From positions 1 to 43,413 of the forward strand of contig JANOYU010000057.1 in NCBI GenBank assembly GCA_031429035.1: a DNA stretch of 43,413 nt, in the 5' to 3' direction. A program made the position numbers and the translations under genes. This stretch comes from Methylotenera_A sp031429035. Lineage in GTDB: Bacteria > Pseudomonadota > Gammaproteobacteria > Burkholderiales > Methylophilaceae. Shown piece by piece: positions 24,883 to 32,183 of the stretch. A model generated the notes under the pieces. That model searched no databases. It saw nothing but the letters and a program-made list of their open reading frames with translations, and had not been told where the DNA came from. Each line of letters starts with the position of its first letter. Within the stretch, counting starts at the first letter, position 1.

Positions 24883-25089
24883 AAAACAGGCGAAAATAAC
24901 AGGCATGAACGACTAATGGATGCTTTCACTCAGGGCAGAGGTAATGATGTTGAGTTTAAAAAGCCTGCACCTAAACCAGCTAATAGACGCATTAGACAAA
25001 GTAGCGATTTACCGCAAGAAACAAAAAAACCAAATCAACAAAAAGCCAGCATGCCGCATAAAAGCGATAGAAATCGCGGGCGCGGTTAA
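24883..25089 (+). pseudogene. in-frame remnant of the RluB basic tail (or a 57-codon small basic protein)
   Basis: After the two stop codons that end rluB, the same reading frame is open from 24883 to 25086 and then stops with TAA at 25087-25089. The coded peptide is rich in Lys, Arg, Pro, Gln and Asn and ends in RNRGRG, as basic C-terminal tails of betaproteobacterial RluB proteins do. The only internal ATG is at 24916 (57 codons) and has no good ribosome site, so separate translation is doubtful. The simplest reading is a tail cut off by nonsense mutations; a real small gene, translational readthrough or sequencing error remain possible. Confidence 0.45.
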
Positions 25090-25112
25090 ATTTTAATCAA
25101 GACTCCCAATTC

Positions 25113-25243
25113 CCGTCATTCCGACGGGAGCAACTTTTAAGTTGCGAACCACGGAATCCAGAAAAAACTGGGAGTTTAGTAGAAGTAATTTGTATTCAAT
25201 AAATTGTTGCTTGACTGGATTCCCGCCTGCGCGGGAATGACGG
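25113..25243. repeat. paired inverted dRS3-like repeat, divergent left copy
   Basis: Left unit 25113-25160 is a variant: it keeps CCGTCATTCC and GGAATCCA ends but its centre is replaced by a longer insert containing a 7-bp hairpin GCAACTT-TT-AAGTTGC. The right unit 25216-25243 is the standard palindrome in the opposite orientation. A 55-bp spacer separates them. It lies between the rluB tail and the broken lipoprotein gene. Confidence 0.8.
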
Positions 25244-25265
25244 TATTAGAGTTGTTAGTAGAAAG

Positions 25266-25487
25266 TTATTTTGCTGGCGCTGGCGGGCAATTAAACGCAC
25301 AGCTTGGTGGGCTGCGACCAACCCAACTGCCATCTGGGCATTGCATGGCATCCATCGTGCACATAACTTCGCTTGGTTTTTAATTAGCTTCTGTGCTAGG
25401 CGCTGGCTTGGTTTCAACGGCAGGGTTTGTGTTAGATTGAGCGCAAGCTGCCAGTAAAATAGCGATTAAACATATGCAATTTTTCAT
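25266..25487 (-). pseudogene. lipoprotein gene with an in-frame TAA
   Basis: Reading the minus strand from the ATG at 25487-25485 gives a lipoprotein signal with lipobox LLAAC (Cys at residue 15), then a Pro/Thr/Glu linker, a TAA at codon 36 (25382-25380), and in the same frame the conserved segment VMCTMDAMQCPDGSWVGR with several Cys, ending at TAA 25268-25266. The whole would be 73 codons. The domain after the stop is a recognisable Cys-rich motif found in small exported proteins, so the stop looks like a single nonsense change. The start overlaps the prmB stop (ATGA), so it was translationally coupled to prmB. The first part alone could still be made as a truncated lipopeptide. Confidence 0.7.
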
Positions 25488-26404
25488 ATCGCCTGCAACT
25501 GTTCTTTGGTAAGCAAAAACACAAATTGGTCACCCGATTCTACTTGCAGCCAAGTAAAGGCCAAATCAGGATAAGCCGCTTCAAGCGCATCGCGATTATG
25601 GCCAATTTCCACCACCAAAATACCTTCGTCATTTAAGTGTTTAGCCGCTTCGCGCAAAATGGTGTGTGTGTGATCTAAGCCCGCAGCGCCGCTGCCTAGC
25701 GCAATTTGCGGCTCGTTACGATATTCCGTTGGCAGTTTCGCCATGCTGGGTGCATCGACATACGGCGGATTGCTAATAATCAGGTCGTAAGTTTTGCCTT
25801 TTAAGGCGCTAAACATATCGGATTGAATGGCAGTAATTTGGTCTTGCAAATCGTAATTATCAATGTTGATGTTGCACACAGCAATTGCGTCGGGCGAAAT
25901 GTCCACCACATCAATTTGCGCATCGGGGAAGGCATTGGCCAGCAAAACACCCAAACAGCCGCTGCCAGTACAAATATCGGCGGCAGAATTAATCAGCTCA
26001 GGATGCTCTATCCAAGGCTGCAAACCATGCTCGCCTTCTTCGTTAAAATCCAGCAGCTCGGCAATAAAACTGCGCGGCACAATCACGCGTTCATCCACAT
26101 AAAACTTAAAGCCACGCAGCCACGCTTCGCGCAGCAAATACGCGGTTGGTATGCGTTTGGTCACGCGCTGCTCGATCAAATGCGCGAGGTGTTTTCGCTC
26201 AGGCTCGGTAATGTTGGCATCTAAAAAATTGTGCAGTGTGTCGTGCGGCAAATGTAGCGCGCTCATCACCAGCCACACTGCTTCATCGTAACTGTTGTCA
26301 GTGCCGTGGCCAAAAAATAGGTTGTTCGCCTCAAACTGGCTGACGGTGTAACGTAGCCAATCGCGAATAGTAAAAAGCTCTTTTATTAATTTAACTGAAC
26401 TCAT
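25484..26404 (-). CDS. prmB: 50S ribosomal protein L3 glutamine methyltransferase
   Basis: 306 aa SAM-dependent N5-glutamine methyltransferase of the HemK/PrmB group, which methylates ribosomal protein L3. The SAM motif is DICTGSGCLGVLLANAFPDAQIDVVDIS and the catalytic NPPY is in LIISNPPYVDAPS. The family's N-terminal domain (HGTDNSYDEAVWLV) is the L3 type. It is translationally coupled to dapE at its start (TAATG) and overlaps the broken lipoprotein gene at its end (ATGA). Confidence 0.95.
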   Translation of the reverse strand: MSSVKLIKELFTIRDWLRYTVSQFEANNLFFGHGTDNSYDEAVWLVMSALHLPHDTLHNFLDANITEPERKHLAHLIEQRVTKRIPTAYLLREAWLRGFKFYVDERVIVPRSFIAELLDFNEEGEHGLQPWIEHPELINSAADICTGSGCLGVLLANAFPDAQIDVVDISPDAIAVCNINIDNYDLQDQITAIQSDMFSALKGKTYDLIISNPPYVDAPSMAKLPTEYRNEPQIALGSGAAGLDHTHTILREAAKHLNDEGILVVEIGHNRDALEAAYPDLAFTWLQVESGDQFVFLLTKEQLQAI

Positions 26405-27543
26405 TACGACAACAGCTTCTTCATCGTATATTTGTAGGTATCTTTTAACGGTTCAATATCGGCCACGCCCACGCATTCGTTTAACTTATGGATGGTTTTG
26501 TTTAATGGGCCAAACTCAATCACTTGGCCACAAATATCGGCTATAAAGCGGCCATCACTGGTGCCGCCCGTGGTGGAGAGCTCTGGCGAAACACCGTAAC
26601 ATTTTTCAATGGCGCGAGAAATCGCCTCTACCAAGTTACCACGCGGCGTAATGTAGGGCTGCGAATATTCCCAATCTAGGGTGTATTCCAACTTGTGTGC
26701 ATCTAAAATGGCATGCACGCGCTCACGCAGGTTGGCATCGGTACTGCCTTTGCCATCTACTTCTGGGCAGAATCTAAAGTTGAATAAAATCTCCACTTCG
26801 CCAGGCACCACATTGGTGGCACCTGTGCCGCCGTTCATATTACTAATTTGCCAGCTTGTGGCTTGAAAATAATCGTTACCGTTATCCCAAACGGTTTCTA
26901 CCATATCTTTAATGGCGGGTGCGACTAAATGAATGGGATTTTTGACTAAATGGGGATACGCGATATGACCCTGTAAGCCAATAACGGTGAGCTTGCCAGA
27001 CAATGAACCACGACGGCCGTTTTTAATCATATCGCCCACCACTTTGTTACTGGTTGGCTCGCCGACGATGCAATAATCAATCAACTCATTGCGTGCTTTT
27101 AACACCTCAACTACTTTAACTGTACCATCAACCGCCACACCTTCTTCATCTGAGGTAATTAATAAACCAATCGAGCCTTTATGGTCAGGATTCTCTTCGA
27201 TAAATTCTTCGATTGAAGTCACAAATGCTGCCAGCGAGGTTTTCATATCTGCCGCGCCGCGCGCGTACAGCATGCCATCTTTAATCGTCGGTTCAAACGG
27301 CGGCGTGTGCCATTTGTCGATTGGACCTGTTGGCACCACATCGGTGTGGCCTGCAAATACCAGCAGTGGCGATGTTGTGCCTTTGCGCGCGTAAAAATTA
27401 TCCACGTTGCCAAAGCGCATACGCTCTATTTTAAAGCCTATCTTTTCAAGCCGCGCAATCATCACTTCTTGGCATCCCGCATCATCGGGCGTGTTGGAGC
27501 GGCGTTTGAGTAAATCAATCGCTAATTCTAGGGTTTTAGACAT
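26404..27543 (-). CDS. dapE: succinyl-diaminopimelate desuccinylase
   Basis: 379 aa di-zinc M20 peptidase-family enzyme in lysine and cell-wall diaminopimelate synthesis. Motifs: FAGHTDVVPTGP (zinc His and Asp), ARGAADMKTSLAAF (Asp), SDEEGVAVDGT (catalytic Glu-Glu), GEPTSNKVVGD and TTGGTSDGRFIA near the C-terminus, ending with the zinc-binding HKLNECV. Overlaps prmB by one base and yffB by 8 bp, so the three genes form one operon. dapD lies further upstream beyond the GGDEF-EAL gene. Confidence 0.97.
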   Translation of the reverse strand: MSKTLELAIDLLKRRSNTPDDAGCQEVMIARLEKIGFKIERMRFGNVDNFYARKGTTSPLLVFAGHTDVVPTGPIDKWHTPPFEPTIKDGMLYARGAADMKTSLAAFVTSIEEFIEENPDHKGSIGLLITSDEEGVAVDGTVKVVEVLKARNELIDYCIVGEPTSNKVVGDMIKNGRRGSLSGKLTVIGLQGHIAYPHLVKNPIHLVAPAIKDMVETVWDNGNDYFQATSWQISNMNGGTGATNVVPGEVEILFNFRFCPEVDGKGSTDANLRERVHAILDAHKLEYTLDWEYSQPYITPRGNLVEAISRAIEKCYGVSPELSTTGGTSDGRFIADICGQVIEFGPLNKTIHKLNECVGVADIEPLKDTYKYTMKKLLS

Positions 27544-27898
27544 TTGCGAGCTCTTTTTTATAAATGGTTTCGTCGAAACCCAAGCAAATAATTTTACTGT
27601 CTTTTACTAACAGTGGGCGCTTTATTAGTGAGGTTTTGGCTTGCATTAGTTGCATGGCCGTGGCGTCGTCACCAATACTAAGTTTGGTGGCATCATCTAA
27701 ACCACGCCAAGTGAGGCCAGCGCGATTGATGAGTTTTTCATGCGGTTGTTGAGAAAGCCAACTTTCTAATAACTCGGCCGAAATACCTTGCTTTTTAAAA
27801 TCGTGAAACACATAAGCCACATGATTGGCAGCCAGCCAATCACGCGCTTTTTTCACCGTGCTGCAGTTGGGTATTCCGTAAAGGGTAATGTTTTGCAT
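27536..27898 (-). CDS. yffB: ArsC/Spx-type YffB-like protein
   Basis: 120 aa thioredoxin-fold protein of the ArsC family, YffB/Spx subgroup. The motif GIPNCSTVKKARDWL has the single Cys typical of YffB proteins (not the arsenate-reductase set), and FHDFKKQGISAELLESWL and TSLIKRPLLV follow, as in the family. It overlaps dapE by 8 bp and probably is cotranscribed with it; YffB genes often sit beside dapE. Its reaction is not established. Confidence 0.9.
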   Translation of the reverse strand: MQNITLYGIPNCSTVKKARDWLAANHVAYVFHDFKKQGISAELLESWLSQQPHEKLINRAGLTWRGLDDATKLSIGDDATAMQLMQAKTSLIKRPLLVKDSKIICLGFDETIYKKELANV

Positions 27899-27946
27899 GC
27901 GTCATTTTAACAGCTACTACAGCGTATATGCAGCCGTATTGCTAAT

Positions 27947-30049
27947 TTAAGCGGCTATTGCCTCTTGATTTATTGCCACAGTTGGCATGTTTAGCTGATG
28001 TTGTTTGCAATAATGGAGTAAATTTCCTTCGGTAATTGCTTCAGAGAACAAGTAGCCTTGCATATGGTTGCAGCCAAGGTGCTTTAACATCGTGTGCTGC
28101 GCTTCGTTTTCTACACCTTCGGCCACCACGTTAATATTAAGGTGCTGCGCTAGGTTAAGCAATACGTCTACCAGTTTCCACGATTCTGAATTCGCATTAA
28201 CTTTAGCCATAAAAATTTTATCAATTTTAATTTCATCTACGTTTAGCTCTTGCAAATAGCTTAAAGTAAATGGGTGCAAACCAAAATCATCTAACGCAAT
28301 TTTGATGCCTGCCGCTTTAAATTGCGCTATATGCTGGTTAAATAGCGTTTCATCACGTACACCAGAAGTCTCTTTAATCTCTACGGTAAGATTTTTTGCA
28401 GGCACATTATATTTACTTAAATAAGTAATTATTTCTGTAACAAAATTTTTGCTGCGAAACAGTTGCTTAGAGGTATTGATAGATAAATGTAAATCAATGT
28501 CGCGTGATTTGGCTTGCATAATGGTTTTGCAAGCTTGCTCGGCTACCCAATTACTCATCTCTTCTATCATGCCAAAATGCTCAGCCTCGGCGATAAAATC
28601 TTTGGGCAGCAGCAAGCCTTTTGTTGGGTGATTCCAGCGAATAAGCGCCTCGGCGCCCACAAATAATTGCGTATTGCAATCTAGCTTGGGTTGATACATT
28701 AATACAAATTGATTGTTATCAATAGCGGCACGCAAATCGCGTTGCATTTCTAGCATTTGATTGGCGGACGATTCAATATCAGCATCGTAAAACTTAAATT
28801 GATTCTTGCCATTTTGCTTGGCTTTATACATGGCACTATCGGCGCAAACAATGAGTTTTTCTATATCGCCATCGCGCGGGTATAAAGCAACTCCAACCGA
28901 GCATGAAATTTCAAGCTGCTGATTATTTACATAAAAAGGTAGGTTAATGGAGCTGACAATGCGCTCCATAATCGGAATAATGTCACTGTCTGATTCAATA
29001 TCTTCAATTAGCGCAGAAAATTCATCGCCGCCCAAACGCGCAACAGAATCGCAGCCGCGCACTGCGGTTTGTAAGCGTTGCGCCACTGTTTTTAGCACGG
29101 CATCGCCCACGTGGTGGCCGTAAATATCATTAATCGGTTTAAAGTGATCTAAATCGATATATGCCAAGGCAATGGTGTTGCCAGAACGTGTGCAGCGGGC
29201 TGAAGCGGTCTCTAACAATTGACGAAATGCACGACGATTTGGCAGTTGCGTTAAGGCATCTTTGCTTTCAAATGTGTTAGGTTCTTGTTGAGTAGCGACA
29301 AAATTAAATTTGAAAATATTTTTGCCAAATTTCTCATAAAACAGCGCAACTAAAATCACCAATAAAAATAAGCACGCAACAACTAGAGAAACCATGGCAG
29401 CCAACATTTTTTTACTGCCAATTTGCTGGCTATTGATTAAAATTGAGTTTGCGTCAGTCTCAATCGATGCGTTAAAAGTAACATGCAGGCCAATAATGGC
29501 GATAGCGGTGACTAGTGAAAGAAGCGCTTTAGTAGGCAATGCATGCTTGCCATCATATTGCTTCATCCAAGATAAAGTGATGAGCGCCAAAAAGCTAACG
29601 CATATGGAGGTTAACAAAGCGCTAAATAGAGCCATAGGAATAACATTGACATTATTAGCGCCATGTAAAGCGCCAGCACACAAGTAAAACATGGCGTAAC
29701 TTGCTAAGCCAGCCATAAATCCGCTGGCTGCCAGTAAGCTTACAGCAATGGTTTTTTGGCTTGTAATATAGCAAGTTATAAAGCCAACGACAGCTGCTGC
29801 TAACCAAGAGCATGCTAGTAAAGGGATGGAAAGTTGTATCTTTGCGCTGTTTTGAAAAGCCAGCCAATTAATAAAATGGATACCCCATAATCCGCTGCCA
29901 ACAGTGAGCGCGTAGATGGGCAGTAGAAATTTTTTGCCCTTAGCGGTAGATGTGTATAAACGATCGACAAAACTAAAAGTAGCGAACATAGCAAGGCTGC
30001 TAGCAAGCGTAGAGAGTAGTATTAACCAAATATCATATTTGATAGTCAT
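27947..30049 (-). CDS. membrane GGDEF-EAL c-di-GMP protein with degenerate MHYT sensor
   Basis: 700 aa. Seven hydrophobic helices (about 1-240) resemble the MHYT sensor domain: LWGIHFINWLAF is close to the first MHYT motif, but the second (AMFYLCAGAL) has lost its His and the third is GLHVTFNA. A GGDEF domain follows with intact RLGGDEF (GGDEF at 340-344) and an RxxD inhibitory site (331-334). The EAL domain has EAL (467-469), Asn in INTS, VEIKE, IKIDK and AEGVE, but loop 6 reads DDFGLHPF instead of DDFGTGYSS. Thus cyclase activity looks likely and phosphodiesterase activity is doubtful. An anti-Shine-Dalgarno-like repeat lies upstream. Confidence 0.92.
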   Translation of the reverse strand: MTIKYDIWLILLSTLASSLAMFATFSFVDRLYTSTAKGKKFLLPIYALTVGSGLWGIHFINWLAFQNSAKIQLSIPLLACSWLAAAVVGFITCYITSQKTIAVSLLAASGFMAGLASYAMFYLCAGALHGANNVNVIPMALFSALLTSICVSFLALITLSWMKQYDGKHALPTKALLSLVTAIAIIGLHVTFNASIETDANSILINSQQIGSKKMLAAMVSLVVACLFLLVILVALFYEKFGKNIFKFNFVATQQEPNTFESKDALTQLPNRRAFRQLLETASARCTRSGNTIALAYIDLDHFKPINDIYGHHVGDAVLKTVAQRLQTAVRGCDSVARLGGDEFSALIEDIESDSDIIPIMERIVSSINLPFYVNNQQLEISCSVGVALYPRDGDIEKLIVCADSAMYKAKQNGKNQFKFYDADIESSANQMLEMQRDLRAAIDNNQFVLMYQPKLDCNTQLFVGAEALIRWNHPTKGLLLPKDFIAEAEHFGMIEEMSNWVAEQACKTIMQAKSRDIDLHLSINTSKQLFRSKNFVTEIITYLSKYNVPAKNLTVEIKETSGVRDETLFNQHIAQFKAAGIKIALDDFGLHPFTLSYLQELNVDEIKIDKIFMAKVNANSESWKLVDVLLNLAQHLNINVVAEGVENEAQHTMLKHLGCNHMQGYLFSEAITEGNLLHYCKQHQLNMPTVAINQEAIAA

Positions 30050-30051
30050 TG

Positions 30052-30095
30052 CTTTACCTTTTTTATTGACACGTTTTTATTGTTATTAGGTAAAG
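30052..30095 (-). promoter_or_regulatory. possible SD-sequestering hairpin upstream of the GGDEF-EAL gene
   Basis: The minus-strand ribosome site AAGGTAAAG before the ATG (30049) is complementary to CTTTACCT about 28 nt upstream: 30052-30059 pairs with 30088-30095 over 8 bp. Pairing in the mRNA would hide the ribosome site. It may be an RNA switch or only a palindromic DNA operator; no known riboswitch class is recognised. Confidence 0.35.
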
Positions 30096-30153
30096 TAAAG
30101 CAATAGACATGCCAAGCTAGCTTGACGCGGTTTGGTTTTATTGATTATTGATA

Positions 30154-30193
30154 AAATTCAAGCACTTAAAAAAATACTTAAGTGCTTGAATTT
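30154..30193 (-). terminator. hairpin downstream of dapD
   Basis: A perfect 16-bp stem (30154-30169 with 30178-30193) with an 8-nt loop sits 71 bp beyond the dapD stop on the minus strand. The following minus-strand bases are T/A-rich but only moderately U-rich. It probably ends dapD transcription before the GGDEF-EAL gene. Confidence 0.65.
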
Positions 30194-30264
30194 AGTTTGA
30201 AGTTGTTGATGAAGTGTTACTTATGCTGAAAATATGACGTTATTTATAATGTGCTTAAATGCCG

Positions 30265-31092
30265 TTAAATTCCGCGCAGCAGCTCGTTAATGCCCACTTT
30301 GCCTAATGTTTTGGCATCAACTTTTTTAACAATTACGGCACAATAAAGGCTATATGTTCCATCTTTAGAAGGAAGATTGCCTGCCACCACTACTGAGCCA
30401 GCAGGCACGCGGCCATAAAATACTTCGCCAGTTTCGCGATCGTAAATTTTGGTGCTTTGGCCAATATAAACGCCCATCGAGATGACGCAATTGTCTTCTA
30501 CCACCACGCCTTCAACAACCTCACTACGCGCGCCCACAAAGCAGTTGTCGCCAATAATGGTTGGGCCAGCTTGTACTGGCTCTAGCACACCACCAATACC
30601 TACGCCGCCGCTTAGATGAACATTCTTGCCGATTTGTGCGCAAGAGCCAACCGTGGCCCAAGTGTCTACCATAGTGCCTTCGCCCACGTGCGCGCCAATG
30701 TTGACGTACGAAGGCATGAGTACTGCATTTTTACCAATAAATGAACCACGACGCACAATCGCGTTGGGCACCACACGGAAACCACCTGCTTTAAAATCGG
30801 CCTCAGAATAGTTGGCAAATTTTGGCGGTACTTTGTCAAAATATTTGGTCACGCCGTCGTCCATCAGCACATTTTCTTCTAAGCGAAATGACAACAACAC
30901 GGCTTTTTTTAGCCATTGATGCGTTTCCCAATTTTGCGTTTCGCCAATTCGCGTTGCAACGCGCAAAGTACCTGTGTCTAAATCGGCAATAATCGAGTTA
31001 ACGGTGGTTTTTAGTTCGGCAGATGCGTTGGCTGGGTTAATGTTGGCGCGGTCTTCAAATGCGGCTTCGATAATGCTTAGGCGTGGATCCAT
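30265..31092 (-). CDS. dapD: tetrahydrodipicolinate N-succinyltransferase
   Basis: 275 aa left-handed beta-helix enzyme that transfers succinyl from succinyl-CoA to tetrahydrodipicolinate in lysine synthesis. The hexapeptide repeats are seen around NAVLMPSYVNIGAHVGEGTMVDTW, IGKNVHLSGGVGIGGVLEP and GDNCFVGARSEVVEGVVVEDNCVIS. The C-terminal active-site segment SLYCAVIVKKVDAKT is present. Full length. No neighbour of the lysine pathway is directly adjacent because of the inserted GGDEF-EAL gene; dapE is 2.7 kb downstream. Confidence 0.97.
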   Translation of the reverse strand: MDPRLSIIEAAFEDRANINPANASAELKTTVNSIIADLDTGTLRVATRIGETQNWETHQWLKKAVLLSFRLEENVLMDDGVTKYFDKVPPKFANYSEADFKAGGFRVVPNAIVRRGSFIGKNAVLMPSYVNIGAHVGEGTMVDTWATVGSCAQIGKNVHLSGGVGIGGVLEPVQAGPTIIGDNCFVGARSEVVEGVVVEDNCVISMGVYIGQSTKIYDRETGEVFYGRVPAGSVVVAGNLPSKDGTYSLYCAVIVKKVDAKTLGKVGINELLRGI

Positions 31093-31177
31093 GGGTTTCT
31101 CAAAATAGGTGAAATAACTAAAAGCAGTATTTTAACCTAATCTGAGCAGATTGATAAACTAGAAAAACATCAAACCT

Positions 31178-31205
31178 CGTCATACCAGCCTCCGCTGGTA
31201 TGACG
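31178..31205. repeat. palindromic repeat at the end of the M48 gene
   Basis: Perfect 12-4-12 palindrome with CGTCAT outer ends like the dRS3-type units but a different core (ACCAGC/GCTGGT). It starts 2 bp after the M48 stop codon on the minus strand and is followed there by TTTGATGTTTTT, so it probably works as a terminator. Confidence 0.75.
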
Positions 31206-31207
31206 GC

Positions 31208-32044
31208 TTATTTGCCTGCTTTTGCTGCTTCGTATAAAGGACGAACCTTAGGCGCCAGCGCTTTTAAATCGGCAATACGATTAGCACTAGCTGGGTGGGT
31301 GCTAAAAAATTCTGGTGGCGCGCCTTTATTCATAGCCTCCATTTTTTGCCACAAAGTCACAGCGGCGTCTGGGTTGTAACCTGCACGGGCGGCCAATTCT
31401 AAGCCCATTTTATCGGCCTCACGCTCTTGCTCGCGGCCATTTGGCAGTGCAAAAAATAGTTGCGAGCCCATGCCAGCAGCTTGGTTGATAGCGCCGCCTG
31501 CAGCACCCTTGGTGACAAACGCAGCTAATGCTTGCAAGCCAAATTGTTGCACAAAAGATTTGCTCATGCGCTCGCGACCATGCTCGCGTAGTGCGTGAGC
31601 GATTTCATGGCCAATCACTGCGCCTAGTTCATCGTCGGTGGCTTTAAGTTTATCAACCATGCCAGATAGCACCATAATTTTGCCGCCCGGCATACAGTAG
31701 GCGTTTAGCTGATCATTTTTTTCAACGTTAACTTCCCACGCCCATTTGGCAGCATCTGGCCTAAACACGCCCACTTGTGAAATGAGTTTGTTTGAAATGC
31801 CTCGCACACGCTCTAGCATGGCTGGGTCAGCATTGAGGGTATTTTTCTGTTTGGCTTCGCCTAGCGTTTTGGCGTAAGCTTGGGCTGACATTTTATCGAC
31901 TTCGCTAGCAGATAGCAGTGGGAGCATGAACTGCGAACGACTGACGCCAGAATCACTATTTTTCGTCGTACTGACGCATGCAGCAATACCTAGGCTAGAA
32001 GCGGCTACTAAGGCAATGGCTAATATTTTCTTTGTTTTCATCAT
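31208..32044 (-). CDS. M48 family metalloprotease, lipoprotein
   Basis: 278 aa zinc metalloprotease of the M48/Ste24-like group (LoiP/BepA-like). A lipobox GIAAC puts the lipidated Cys at residue 23, so it is membrane-anchored in the periplasm. Zinc motif HEIAH at 146-150 and the third ligand in READKMGLELA; the substrate-site MPGGKIMVLSGM is also typical. The start is fixed by GAGGAG 7 bp before the ATG at 32044. Such proteins help maintain the outer membrane. It lies 139 bp downstream of kup. Confidence 0.92.
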   Translation of the reverse strand: MMKTKKILAIALVAASSLGIAACVSTTKNSDSGVSRSQFMLPLLSASEVDKMSAQAYAKTLGEAKQKNTLNADPAMLERVRGISNKLISQVGVFRPDAAKWAWEVNVEKNDQLNAYCMPGGKIMVLSGMVDKLKATDDELGAVIGHEIAHALREHGRERMSKSFVQQFGLQALAAFVTKGAAGGAINQAAGMGSQLFFALPNGREQEREADKMGLELAARAGYNPDAAVTLWQKMEAMNKGAPPEFFSTHPASANRIADLKALAPKVRPLYEAAKAGK

Positions 32045-32183
32045 GGCAAACTCCTCATTGATTTTATTTTATAACGCACAAAGTGATATTTGGTTGATTT
32101 ATTTTAGGCGTAATATTTGAATTTATACCTACTATAAGTTATTTTTTTGTTGCTAACCAAGTTCTTCCTATATTTAAAACAGC

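Noticed and set aside
22375..25243. CRISPR-like array from the repeated palindromes
   Set aside because: Units are inverted pairs at scattered places with unequal spacers and no cas genes.
25196..25417. 73-codon minus-strand frame over the repeat and lipoprotein remnant
   Set aside because: It lies in another frame of the broken lipoprotein gene and runs into the palindromic repeat; the frame from 25487 makes biological sense.
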